Numbered from the stretch's first letter, positions 7,465 to 15,135 are shown. The stretch is DNA of 15,822 nucleotides from an uncultured Bacteroidota bacterium (GCA_903912405.1 CAIWHF010000270.1:1-15822); one strand, 5' to 3'. The notes: generated by a model not told the origin, from the letters alone. Translations and numbers: made by a program.

Positions 7465-8223
7465 TTAACGTTGTTTAAATTCCCTTAATTCTCTCAACAT
7501 AGAAGAGGCAAACACAAAATCATTCAGTAAGGTATTCTGACTCGTAAAAATCTCTTTACTAGAGCCTTCCCATTGTTTAAGCCCTTGATGCATGTATAAA
7601 ATATGATCACCGCTTTCCATCACCGTATTCATATCATGGGTATTGATAATAGTGGTCATTTTATAGTCTTCCGTTATTTCTTTAATCAACTCATCAATAA
7701 CAATAGAAGTTTGGGGATCTAAGCCCGAATTGGGTTCGTCGCAAAACAAATATTTAGGATTCAATACAATGGCTCTTGCCAAGGCCACCCTCTTTTTCAT
7801 ACCACCACTAATTTCGGCTGGCGATTTTTGGTGGGCACCCTGAATTCGAACACGCTCTAGCACTTCATCTACGCGCTTTTCTTTTTCTAAGGTGGTTAAA
7901 TTAGTAAACATATCTAAGGGAAATTGCACATTCTCTTTTACGGTCTTACTATCAAATAAAGCAGAACCCTGAAATAACATGCCAATTTGTTTGCGCACTT
8001 CTTTCATCTGCCCTTCATTCATACTATACAAATCAATGCCTTCGTATAAAACCTGTCCTTCATCGGGTTTAAATAGACCAATCATGCATTTCAACAATAC
8101 GGTTTTACCGCTACCACTCGAGCCAATAATCAAATTAGTAGTACTGGATTGCATTATAGAAGAAACGCCATTAACCACCACTTTAGTGCCAAATCCTTTT
8201 TTTACATTAACGAGTTCTATCAT
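7465..8223 (-). CDS. ABC transporter ATPase, MlaF-like
   Basis: This is the 252-residue cytoplasmic ATPase of a lipid-type (Mla/Ttg2) ABC transporter. Those systems move phospholipids between outer and inner membranes using MlaE permease and MlaD MCE protein. Walker A is GSSGSGKT (34-41), the Q-loop Q85 is in GMLFQGSALFDS, the signature is ISGGMKKR (138-145), Walker B is YLFCDEP (158-164), then NSGLDPQ and switch H196. The FQGSALFDS, ISGGMKKR and DEPNSGLDP wording is characteristic of the MlaF group. No permease or MCE gene is next to it: upstream is a divergent acyltransferase and downstream is sucD, so its partners are encoded elsewhere. I find no clear terminator in 7312-7464. Confidence 0.88.
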   Translation of the reverse strand: MIELVNVKKGFGTKVVVNGVSSIMQSSTTNLIIGSSGSGKTVLLKCMIGLFKPDEGQVLYEGIDLYSMNEGQMKEVRKQIGMLFQGSALFDSKTVKENVQFPLDMFTNLTTLEKEKRVDEVLERVRIQGAHQKSPAEISGGMKKRVALARAIVLNPKYLFCDEPNSGLDPQTSIVIDELIKEITEDYKMTTIINTHDMNTVMESGDHILYMHQGLKQWEGSSKEIFTSQNTLLNDFVFASSMLRELREFKQR

Positions 8224-8230
8224 TGCCAGT

Positions 8231-8251
8231 CAAATCTAATAAGCAAACTTA
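8231..8251 (-). promoter_or_regulatory. Candidate -7 boxes of the mlaF-like gene
   Basis: On the minus strand there are two exact TAnnTTTG matches, TAAGTTTG (8251-8244) and TAGATTTG (8238-8231). A TTTG at 8269-8266 precedes the first box, but the gap is only 14 bases, shorter than usual. Which box is used is unclear. Confidence 0.4.
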
Positions 8252-8324
8252 ATTACTTATTACGACAAAAAATACCTTCGCTTCATTTTTAGTTTATTTT
8301 TATGCACTTATCTTTACGCTAAGC

Positions 8325-9365
8325 ATGCTACCAATTAAAAATAATTTTCTCCTTCTAAGAATTCTCTTTGCACTCTTTGTGATTGCCACCCATGCGGTGC
8401 TGTTGAGTGGCAGCGGAGAAAACGATGTTTTATTCCAATGGAGTCATCAGCAATTAAATTTTTCGTATTTGGGTGTACGCGGTTTTTTTGTAATTAGTGG
8501 TTTCCTTATTTATAAGAGTTTATTACGCAGCACTAGCTTGTTGAATTATGCAACAAAAAGAATATTTCGTATTGTGCCCGGTTTATTAAGCGCCTTATTA
8601 CTTACCACTTTTATAATTGGCCCCATATGCACTAGTGTATCTACTAATGACTATTTTAACAACCCGAGCACTTACTACTATTTTCTATCTTCCTTAAAAA
8701 TACCCGGCATTGCTGCTACCCCATCGCTACCAGGATGTTTTACACAAAATCCATTCAGCAATATTGCCAATGGTTCTTTGTGGACCATCTGGTATGAGCT
8801 GCTTTGCTATGCGTGCATTGCAACATTTTTTATTTTTAAAAGCAATTCCTTTATTCAAAAAGTATTATTAAGCAGCTTGTTTTTAACGCTATATATCGGA
8901 CTCACATTGTTCGATCAGCGCTTGAGCAATAGCTTTTTGCCAGGTGCCAACAGCACTTTAAGTGTAAGCTTCGATGTAGTAATTTATTTTGTTGCCGGCG
9001 CATTGGGAAGTTTTATTAATTGGAAACAATTGCCGTATCGCAAGCATTTGGCTGCAGCAGCTGCGCTAATTCTTTTCACTAGCCTATATATCCATCAAGC
9101 CAATTGGGTACTTTACTTATGCTATCCAATTTTAGTGTTAAGCTTCGCTACAATGCATACCCCTAAGTTAGATAGGTTACAACAACTGGGCGATCCATCC
9201 TATGGCCTTTATATTTATGCCTTTCCCGTACAACAATTATTAGTGCAATGGCATCCTATGCAAGGATGGCAATTATTTATGGGCAGCCTTATCGTGCTCC
9301 TCCCCTTATCCTATGCCTCTTGGCATTGGCTAGAGCAGCCCTTACTCCGATTGAAAAATCGATAA
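8325..9365 (+). CDS. Membrane acyltransferase, OafA/acyltransferase-3 family
   Basis: This 346-residue integral membrane protein has roughly eight to ten hydrophobic segments across its length. The family transfers acyl groups (often acetyl) to sugars of lipopolysaccharide, exopolysaccharide or peptidoglycan. The N-terminal LRILFALFVIATHAVLL carries the family's conserved histidine (H23). LGVRGFFVISGFLIY (49-63) and NGSLWTIWYELLCY match the conserved R-G-FFVISG and SLWT...E motifs. Length is normal for a protein with no extra periplasmic domain. The acceptor is unknown because no glycosyltransferase or O-antigen gene is nearby. TATCTTTA at 8309-8316 is a one-mismatch -7 box only 8 bases before the ATG, so the message may be nearly leaderless. 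The gene is divergent from the mlaF-like gene. Confidence 0.88.
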   Translation: MLPIKNNFLLLRILFALFVIATHAVLLSGSGENDVLFQWSHQQLNFSYLGVRGFFVISGFLIYKSLLRSTSLLNYATKRIFRIVPGLLSALLLTTFIIGPICTSVSTNDYFNNPSTYYYFLSSLKIPGIAATPSLPGCFTQNPFSNIANGSLWTIWYELLCYACIATFFIFKSNSFIQKVLLSSLFLTLYIGLTLFDQRLSNSFLPGANSTLSVSFDVVIYFVAGALGSFINWKQLPYRKHLAAAAALILFTSLYIHQANWVLYLCYPILVLSFATMHTPKLDRLQQLGDPSYGLYIYAFPVQQLLVQWHPMQGWQLFMGSLIVLLPLSYASWHWLEQPLLRLKNR

Positions 9366-9423
9366 TACGGCTAACTTAAAATGATAAAAATCAGTTTAAA
9401 AGCGGATTTCAATTAGTTAGATT

Positions 9424-9456
9424 ATTTAACCGTTCACTGAAAAAAGGTTAAATTTG
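9424..9456 (+). promoter_or_regulatory. trhO promoter with overlapping inverted repeat
   Basis: TAAATTTG at 9449-9456 matches the -7 consensus exactly; the -33 position (9426-9429) reads TTAA, a weak match. A perfect 8-bp inverted repeat ATTTAACC (9424-9431) / GGTTAAAT (9446-9453), 14 bases apart, covers both positions and may be an operator. Confidence 0.55.
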
Positions 9457-9484
9457 CGTTTTCAATTATTCATTAAACATCCAA

Positions 9485-9491
9485 GGGAGGT
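9485..9491 (+). promoter_or_regulatory. Strong Shine-Dalgarno of trhO
   Basis: GGGAGGT ends five bases before the ATG at 9497 and contains GGAGGT, complementary to the 16S rRNA 3' end. No other gene in the window has a comparable site. It fixes the start of trhO. Confidence 0.85.
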
Positions 9492-9496
9492 TCACC

Positions 9497-10564
9497 ATGC
9501 CAGTGTTACACAACCGCGTTTCCAATGAAGAGTTAAAACAGCGCTTATTAGCCGACCCAACTCCTCGCACGACCATTTCATTCTACAAGTATTTCCCCAT
9601 ACAAGATCCGCATGCTTTTCGCGATCAATTGTGGTTACAACTAACCGCACTCAATGTGTATGGTAGAATTTATGTGGCTCAAGAAGGTATCAATGCACAA
9701 ATCAATATACCCACTGCAAATATCGATGGACTTCGTCAAACCCTGGAGCAATATGAAGCATTGAAAAATCTACGCTTAAATATTGCGGTTGATGATGATG
9801 GGAAATCGTTTTGGGTATTGCGTATTAAAGTGAGAAACAAAGTCGTAGCCGATGGCATCAACGACTCTAGCTTTAATCCAGCTGATGTGGGTCATTATTT
9901 AAAAGCCTCAGAAACCAACGAATTATTGAGCAATCCGAATACGATTGTGGTAGATATGCGCAACCATTATGAATACGAAGTGGGTCATTTTGAAAATGCG
10001 ATCGAAGTGCCTTCCGATACCTTTAGGGAGCAATTGCCTATGGCCATTGATATGCTCAAAGACAAAAAGGAAGAACCTATTTTAATGTATTGTACAGGTG
10101 GCATTCGCTGCGAAAAAGCCAGTGCTTATTTCAAGCACCAAGGTTTTAAAAATGTATTTCATATAGAAGGGGGCATTATTGAATATGCTCGAAAGGCAAA
10201 AGAAGCAGGACTCCCTAATAAATTTATTGGCAAGAACTTTGTATTTGACGAACGCTTAGGCGAACGCATATCAGACGACATCATAGCAAAATGCCATCAA
10301 TGTGGTGCTCCTTGCGACGATCATACGAATTGTAAAAACGATGCCTGTCATTTATTATTCATCCAATGCCCTACTTGCCGCGAGGCTATGGAAGGCACTT
10401 GCTCCGATGCTTGTCACGATTTCGTAAAACTACCGGCAGAAGAACAAGTAAATTTGAGAAAAGGGATTGACAAAGGTGCCATGATCTTTAATAAATCAAA
10501 AGACCATCCCCTTCGAAAACACCGAGATGAGTGGTTTGGCAAAACAAATACCCATCAAGAATAG
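9497..10564 (+). CDS. trhO: tRNA uridine(34) hydroxylase TrhO (rhodanese family)
   Basis: TrhO hydroxylates U34 in the wobble position of certain tRNAs, the oxygen-dependent first step to 5-carboxymethoxy- or methoxyuridine. The 355-residue protein has the family's N-terminal UPF0176 domain (SFYKYFPIQDP, GRIYVAQEGINAQI at 57-70). A rhodanese domain follows with VVDMRNHYEYEVGHFENA and the active cysteine loop YCTGGIRCEKAS (C199, C205). The C-terminal cluster has nine cysteines (C266, C269, C273, C279, C284, C291, C294, C302, C306), including HTNCKNDACHLLFIQC, a hallmark of TrhO. Full length. A promoter box and an unusually strong ribosome site lie upstream. Confidence 0.95.
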   Translation: MPVLHNRVSNEELKQRLLADPTPRTTISFYKYFPIQDPHAFRDQLWLQLTALNVYGRIYVAQEGINAQINIPTANIDGLRQTLEQYEALKNLRLNIAVDDDGKSFWVLRIKVRNKVVADGINDSSFNPADVGHYLKASETNELLSNPNTIVVDMRNHYEYEVGHFENAIEVPSDTFREQLPMAIDMLKDKKEEPILMYCTGGIRCEKASAYFKHQGFKNVFHIEGGIIEYARKAKEAGLPNKFIGKNFVFDERLGERISDDIIAKCHQCGAPCDDHTNCKNDACHLLFIQCPTCREAMEGTCSDACHDFVKLPAEEQVNLRKGIDKGAMIFNKSKDHPLRKHRDEWFGKTNTHQE

Positions 10565-10583
10565 AATTAAATACAAGAGCAAA

Positions 10584-10615
10584 TTTCTACTATTTGAAAA
10601 ATAATAGTAGGTTTG
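10584..10615 (+). promoter_or_regulatory. Dehydrogenase promoter with inverted repeat between boxes
   Basis: TAGGTTTG at 10608-10615 is an exact -7 box, and TTTC at 10584-10587 lies 20 bases upstream as an imperfect -33. A perfect 8-bp inverted repeat CTACTATT (10587-10594) / AATAGTAG (10603-10610) with an 8-base spacer fills the space between boxes and runs into the -7 box. It is not followed by a T run, so it is not a trhO terminator. It predicts a short leader before the ATG at 10637. Confidence 0.65.
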
Positions 10616-10636
10616 CACCCTAAAACCAAAAATAGT

Positions 10637-11707
10637 ATGCATCCATCAACATTTGATTTAATGCAAGAAATGGGCCATGAGCAAGTGGTGTTTTGTAACG
10701 ATAAACAAAGCGGACTTAGCGCCATCATCGCCATTCACAATACCACTTTAGGATCAGCATTGGGCGGCACCCGCCTATGGCATTACAGCAGCCATCAAGA
10801 TGCGGTAGTGGATGCGCTTCGTTTAAGTAGAGGTATGACCTATAAAGCAGCTATCAGTGGTTTAAATTTAGGTGGTGGCAAAGCGGTTATCATCGCAGAC
10901 CCATCTATGAAATCGGAAGCTTTATGGCGCCGATATGGAAAATTTGTAAACAGCCTTAATGGTAAATATATTACTGCAGAAGATGTAAACACCTCTGCAA
11001 GAGATATGGAGTATATCGCTTTAGAAACGAAACATGTAACAGGTGTTCCTGAATACATGGGTGGTAGCGGCGACCCTTCTCCTTTCACAGCGTATGGCGT
11101 TTTCATTGGCATGAAAGCAGCCGCTAAAAAACAATTTGGCTCTGAAGATTTAACTGGTAAAAAAGTAATGGTGCAAGGGGTAGGACATGTTGGTCAATAC
11201 CTTGTTGGACATTTAGTAAACGCTGGTGCGAAAGTATATATTACCGACATTGATGCTCAAAAAATCAAACAAACAGTAGATGCGCATCGTAATGTAGAAG
11301 TAATCGACGCTAAAGGTATGTGGGATGTTGCTTTTGATATTTATGCACCGTGTGCATTAGGCGCTACTATCAACGATGATAGCATCAGCAAAATGAACTG
11401 TGCTGTAATCGCTGGCGCTGCCAACAATCAATTAGCAGAAGAAACTATTCATGGTAATAAATTAATTGAAAAAGGTATTGTATATGCTCCCGACTTTTTA
11501 ATTAATGCTGGTGGTTTAATCAATGTTGGTGCTGAGTTAGACGGTTACAACAGAGAGCGCGTTATGAACAATGTAGAGAAAATCTTCGATAGAACATTAG
11601 AGATTTTCAACTATGCTGAAGCAGAAAAAATGCATGTGCAAGGCGCGGCAATAAAATTGGCAGAAAAACGCATTGCAGACATTGCTGCTATCAAATCAAG
11701 ATTATAA
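10637..11707 (+). CDS. Leucine/glutamate-type amino-acid dehydrogenase
   Basis: This is an NAD(P)-dependent oxidative deaminase of the Glu/Leu/Phe/Val dehydrogenase family, 356 residues from the chosen start. The size and spacing are those of leucine dehydrogenase. The substrate lysine is in RGMTYKAA (K70), the catalytic lysine in GLNLGGGKAVI (K82), and the aspartate in TAEDVNTS (D116). These match K68, K80 and D115 of Bacillus leucine dehydrogenase with a shift of one or two. The dinucleotide fold has VQGVGHVGQYL (179-189). The frame can be extended upstream to a TTG at 10613, but that codon lies inside the -7 box, so I chose the ATG at 10637. Branched-chain amino acids are the likeliest substrates. 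The gene ends in a terminator shared with the rhomboid gene. Confidence 0.9.
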   Translation: MHPSTFDLMQEMGHEQVVFCNDKQSGLSAIIAIHNTTLGSALGGTRLWHYSSHQDAVVDALRLSRGMTYKAAISGLNLGGGKAVIIADPSMKSEALWRRYGKFVNSLNGKYITAEDVNTSARDMEYIALETKHVTGVPEYMGGSGDPSPFTAYGVFIGMKAAAKKQFGSEDLTGKKVMVQGVGHVGQYLVGHLVNAGAKVYITDIDAQKIKQTVDAHRNVEVIDAKGMWDVAFDIYAPCALGATINDDSISKMNCAVIAGAANNQLAEETIHGNKLIEKGIVYAPDFLINAGGLINVGAELDGYNRERVMNNVEKIFDRTLEIFNYAEAEKMHVQGAAIKLAEKRIADIAAIKSRL

Positions 11708-11722
11708 GTTGAACTACTTTAT

Positions 11723-11753
11723 AAAAAAAGCCCTGAAATTCGGGGCTTTTTTT
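11723..11753. terminator. Bidirectional terminator, dehydrogenase/rhomboid
   Basis: A run of seven A, a GC-rich stem (AGCCCTGAA / TTCGGGGCT, one T-G pair), then a run of seven T. The symmetry serves the two convergent genes; the rhomboid stop begins two bases beyond. Confidence 0.9.
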
Positions 11754-11754
11754 A

Positions 11755-12357
11755 TTATAAGAAGGGCGGATGTTGCAGTTGATCTATGAAATAAGGTAAA
11801 GCTTGTGGATGGGTAATAAGGGTAAATACAAGGCCATACAAAGCACCCCACAAATGGGCATCATGGCCAATATTGTCGGATTGGCGCTTGCCCATCACAT
11901 ACGAATAGATGACATAGCCTAAGGCAAACAAAATAAAATAAATGGGTATAATAAACTTGATATAAATAACACTCCAAGGCATAAATAAAACACAAGAAAA
12001 CAATACCGCACTTACCGCACCACTCGCACCTACCGCCCTGTAGGCATAGTTGTTTTGGTGTTTTTTATAACTTGGTAATGCCGCAACAACGATGGCGCTT
12101 AGGTATAAGAAAATAAACTCCCCAGTAGAAAAAACACTATTTTCTAAAGCCGGTGCAAAAAAGAACAAACTCAACATATTGAAGAGCAAATGGGAATAAT
12201 CGGCATGTACAAAGCCATGGGTAAGCATTTGGTAGCCTTTGCTTCGATCACGTTTGATGGTATAAGGACTGTAGGAAAGCTGATTAAAAAGCCAATCGTT
12301 CTGGAAAGCAACGATAGACACCAAGCAGGTAATGCCGATAACAACATAGGTAATCAT
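11755..12357 (-). CDS. Rhomboid-family intramembrane serine protease
   Basis: This 200-residue six-helix membrane protein has the catalytic features of active rhomboids. HGFVHADYSHLLFN (47-60) contains the HxxxN pair H56/N60 of helix 2. The nucleophile S112 is in GASGAVSA, the GxSG motif of helix 4. The dyad histidine H168 is in DAHLWGALYG of helix 6. Rhomboids cut transmembrane segments of other membrane proteins; the substrate here is unknown. The short loop after the first helix (residues 20-45) and the lack of extra domains make it a basic bacterial form. TATCTTTA (12383-12376, minus) is a one-mismatch -7 box 18 bases before the ATG. It is convergent with the dehydrogenase and divergent from purC. 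Confidence 0.92.
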   Translation of the reverse strand: MITYVVIGITCLVSIVAFQNDWLFNQLSYSPYTIKRDRSKGYQMLTHGFVHADYSHLLFNMLSLFFFAPALENSVFSTGEFIFLYLSAIVVAALPSYKKHQNNYAYRAVGASGAVSAVLFSCVLFMPWSVIYIKFIIPIYFILFALGYVIYSYVMGKRQSDNIGHDAHLWGALYGLVFTLITHPQALPYFIDQLQHPPFL

Positions 12358-12421
12358 ACACTGAATTTTAAGTTTTAAAGATAATCAATTTAAATCGTGG
12401 ATAAATTCTAACAACTTTTTT

Positions 12422-12450
12422 CTCGCTTCAACAAAGCGAGTGTATCTTTG
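12422..12450 (+). promoter_or_regulatory. purC promoter with upstream hairpin/operator
   Basis: TATCTTTG at 12443-12450 is an exact -7 box 19 bases before the ATG; no clear TTTG -33 is seen, only a T run at 12416-12421. A perfect 7-bp inverted repeat CTCGCTT (12422-12428) / AAGCGAG (12434-12440) with spacer CAACA sits immediately upstream of the box and may be an operator. Confidence 0.6.
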
Positions 12451-12469
12451 TTTTATAAAAAACAATTTC

Positions 12470-13387
12470 ATGTTAACGCTACACAATCAAACTAATTTTT
12501 ACAAAGGAAAAGTACGTGATGTATATACCATCAACGACCAATATTTAGCTATGATCGTAAGCGATCGTATTTCTGCTTTCGACGTGGTATTGCCTCGTCC
12601 AATCCCTTACAAAGGCCAAGTGCTCAACCAAATTGCTGCAGGCGCTTTAAAAGCTACCGAAGATATTTTACCAAATTGGCTTATGGCTACGCCATTACCT
12701 AATGCCAGCATTGGCTTGAAATGCGAAACCTTTCCTGTGGAAATGGTGGTGCGTGGCAACTTAACGGGCCATGCATGGCGCACCTACAAAAGTGGATTGC
12801 GCAGCTTATGTGGCGTTAGCTTAGCAGAAGGCTTAAAAGAAAATGATTTTTTTGCAAGTCCAATTATTACACCTACCACTAAAGCACACGAAGGGCACGA
12901 CGAAGATATTAGTCGTGAGGAAATTATCAGCAGTGGCATAGTGGCTAAAGAACAATACGAGCAACTTGAGCGCTACACCCTTGCCTTATTTGAAAGAGGT
13001 AAAAAAATGGCTGCAGAGCGCGGATTGATTTTAGTAGATACTAAATATGAATTTGGTTTTATTGGAGATACCATTTACTTAATCGATGAAATACACACAC
13101 CCGATTCTTCTCGTTATTTCTATGCCGATGGTTTTGAAGAACGTCAAGCAAAAGGCGAAGCACAAAAACAATTGAGTAAAGAATTTGTTCGCGAATGGTT
13201 GATGGAGAACGGCTTTCAAGGTAAAGAAGGACAACAAGTTCCAACCATGACAGATGAAGTAGTAAACGCTATCTCTGCTCGTTATATTGAATTATACGAA
13301 CAAGTAACCGGAAAAACATTTGAAAAACAAACAGTAGCAGAAGCCGACATGGCTGCTATCTTAGACCAAGCCATTGCTGCGCTTTAA
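12470..13387 (+). CDS. purC: SAICAR synthetase
   Basis: PurC is phosphoribosylaminoimidazole-succinocarboxamide synthase, which joins aspartate to CAIR with ATP in purine synthesis. Motifs are YKGKVRDVY (11-19), SDRISAFDVVLPRPIPYKG (31-49), VEMVVRGNLTGHAWRTY (90-106), the SPIITPTTKAHEGHDEDIS segment and LVDTKYEFGF with LIDEIHTPDSSRYF. At 305 residues it is the longer form, similar in size to yeast Ade1, not the roughly 240-residue E. coli enzyme. An upstream GTG at 12440 would add ten residues but overlaps the operator repeat just before the -7 box, so the ATG at 12470 is preferred. No other purine gene is adjacent. Confidence 0.95.
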   Translation: MLTLHNQTNFYKGKVRDVYTINDQYLAMIVSDRISAFDVVLPRPIPYKGQVLNQIAAGALKATEDILPNWLMATPLPNASIGLKCETFPVEMVVRGNLTGHAWRTYKSGLRSLCGVSLAEGLKENDFFASPIITPTTKAHEGHDEDISREEIISSGIVAKEQYEQLERYTLALFERGKKMAAERGLILVDTKYEFGFIGDTIYLIDEIHTPDSSRYFYADGFEERQAKGEAQKQLSKEFVREWLMENGFQGKEGQQVPTMTDEVVNAISARYIELYEQVTGKTFEKQTVAEADMAAILDQAIAAL

Positions 13388-13409
13388 GAGCCCCACGCAC
13401 GCTATCTCA

Positions 13410-13460
13410 GCTGAAGGGTGCGACGCAACGGATGATGAGCAAGGTACTCAAGCTGATAAA
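13410..13460 (+). repeat. Dispersed repeat, copy A (plus orientation)
   Basis: GCTGAAGGGTGCGACGCAA (13410-13428) is identical to the minus-strand sequence at 15690-15672. Weaker similarity continues (GGA, TGAGCA, CAAGCT, ATAAA in the same order) to about 13460. It contains the near-palindrome TGCGACGCA. It sits between purC and hutU and supplies the false upstream start of hutU. Confidence 0.8.
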
Positions 13461-13473
13461 CAAAATAAAAAAT

Positions 13474-15135
13474 ATGCCAACCTATAAAGATAGTTCTCGA
13501 ATTATAAAAGCGCCTACTGGCAATACCTTGAATTGTAAAAATTGGGTAGCCGAAGCTGCGTATAGAATGATTCAAAATAATTTGGATCCAGAAGTAGCCG
13601 AAAAACCAGAGGAACTGGTTGTATATGGCGGTATTGGTAAAGCTGCGCGCGATTGGGAAAGTTTTGATAAAATTCTTGCCTTACTAAAAACGCTCGAAGA
13701 AGACGAAACCTTGTTGGTGCAAAGTGGCAAACCCGTTGGCGTATTGCGATCACACAAAGATGCGCCACGTGTAATTATTGCTAACTCCAACTTGGTGGGC
13801 CGCTGGGCTACATGGGAGCATTTCCGTGAACTAGAAGCGAAGGGCTTGATGATGTATGGACAGATGACTGCTGGTAGCTGGATCTATATTGGCTCGCAAG
13901 GAATTGTGCAAGGCACTTACGAAACCTATTTGTCCTTAGCCAACATACATTATAATGGCAGCCTCAAAGGCACCTTGAATGTAACTGCTGGCTTAGGTGG
14001 AATGGGTGGCGCTCAGCCGCTGGCCATTACTATGAATGAAGGCGTTGCCTTGGTAGCAGAAATGGAAGCGTGGCGCATTCAAAAAAGAATAGAAACGCGC
14101 TACTTAGATGAAGTGGCTCCTACAATCGACGAAGCTATTGACCGTGCCTTAGCGGCAAAAGCTGCTGGTGAAGCGGTTTCTATTGGTGTATGCTGCAATG
14201 TGGTAGATTTATTACAACGCTTGATTGATAGAAATATAGCCATAGATACACTTACCGACCAAACCTCGGCACATGATGAATTAATTGGCTATTTCCCAGA
14301 GGGCTTAAGTGTAGATGAAGCAAATGCATTGCGCGAAAGTGATAAAGACAGCTATTCTCGTCGTTCTTTAGATACGATGGCGCATCATGTAAAACTGATG
14401 TTGGAATTGCAAAGCAGAGGCGCTATCACGTTCGACTATGGTAATAACCTTAGAGGACAAGCGCACGATAAACGTGGGGTTGAAAATGCCTTTAATTTCC
14501 CAGGCTTTGTGCCTGCCTATATCCGTCCGTTGTTCTGCGAAGGTAAAGGTCCATTTAGATGGGTAGCGCTAAGTGGCGATCCGGAAGATATTTATACTAC
14601 CGATGCCGCTTTAAAAGAATTATTCCCCGATAATAAAGGATTGCACCGATGGTTGGGTATGGCAAAAGAAAAAATTGCCTTCCAAGGATTGCCTTCCCGC
14701 ATTTGTTGGTTGGGCATGGGCGAACGCGAAAAAGCTGGCTTGTTGTTTAACGAATTGGTGCGCACTGGAAAAGTAAAAGCACCGATTGTAATTGGCAGAG
14801 ACCATTTAGATTGCGGATCGGTAGCCTCTCCAAACCGAGAAACAGAAGCTATGAAAGATGGCAGCGATGCCGTTGCCGATTGGCCTATTCTCAATGCCTT
14901 AATTAATACTGCTGGCGGTGCTAGTTGGGTGAGCTTCCACCACGGAGGTGGCGTGGGCATGGGCTATAGCTTACATGCCGGCATGGTCATTGTAGCCGAT
15001 GGATCTGCAGATGCAGAAGCGCGCTTGCGTAGAGTATTACACAACGACCCTGCTATGGGCGTATTGCGCCATACCGATGCAGGCTACGATTTAGCAACTG
15101 AAACGGGTAAAGCACACGATTTAAATATTTGGTAA
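13474..15135 (+). CDS. hutU: Urocanate hydratase
   Basis: HutU converts urocanate to 4-imidazolone-5-propionate, the second step of histidine breakdown, using tightly bound NAD. From the chosen ATG it has 553 residues, close to the family's usual 555. Visible motifs are YGGIGKAARDW, SGKPVGV, MTAGSWIYIGSQGIVQGTYET, the NAD-binding VTAGLGGMGGAQ, and the signature FQGLPSRICWLGMGER. Its cysteine is residue 411, matching the essential Cys410 of Pseudomonas putida. SVASPNRETEAMKDGSDAVADW and FHHGGGVGMGYS follow. The frame extends upstream to an ATG at 13432, but that stretch is repeat DNA and adds 14 unconserved residues. No hutH, hutI or ftcD is present in the window. Its stop overlaps the ispF start. 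Confidence 0.96.
   Translation: MPTYKDSSRIIKAPTGNTLNCKNWVAEAAYRMIQNNLDPEVAEKPEELVVYGGIGKAARDWESFDKILALLKTLEEDETLLVQSGKPVGVLRSHKDAPRVIIANSNLVGRWATWEHFRELEAKGLMMYGQMTAGSWIYIGSQGIVQGTYETYLSLANIHYNGSLKGTLNVTAGLGGMGGAQPLAITMNEGVALVAEMEAWRIQKRIETRYLDEVAPTIDEAIDRALAAKAAGEAVSIGVCCNVVDLLQRLIDRNIAIDTLTDQTSAHDELIGYFPEGLSVDEANALRESDKDSYSRRSLDTMAHHVKLMLELQSRGAITFDYGNNLRGQAHDKRGVENAFNFPGFVPAYIRPLFCEGKGPFRWVALSGDPEDIYTTDAALKELFPDNKGLHRWLGMAKEKIAFQGLPSRICWLGMGEREKAGLLFNELVRTGKVKAPIVIGRDHLDCGSVASPNRETEAMKDGSDAVADWPILNALINTAGGASWVSFHHGGGVGMGYSLHAGMVIVADGSADAEARLRRVLHNDPAMGVLRHTDAGYDLATETGKAHDLNIW

Noticed and set aside
5451..8223. Possible defence or novel multigene system on the minus strand
   Set aside because: Each gene is a known housekeeping or common family and the units are separated by terminators or gaps; nothing links them as a system.
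10613..10636. TTG start extending the dehydrogenase by eight residues
   Set aside because: The codon is part of the exact -7 promoter box TAGGTTTG; an ATG follows at a normal leader distance and gives family-like residue numbering.
12440..12469. GTG start extending purC by ten residues
   Set aside because: It overlaps the inverted repeat immediately before the -7 box, so it is probably not transcribed; the added residues precede the conserved start of PurC.
13514..13790. Minus-strand open frames opposite the hutU 5' part
   Set aside because: Two overlapping frames with no domain, no start context and full overlap with conserved hutU sequence.
14592..14960. Minus-strand open frame of 122 codons inside hutU
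   Set aside because: It lies wholly within a well-supported conserved gene, has no recognisable domain and reflects codon bias of the sense strand.
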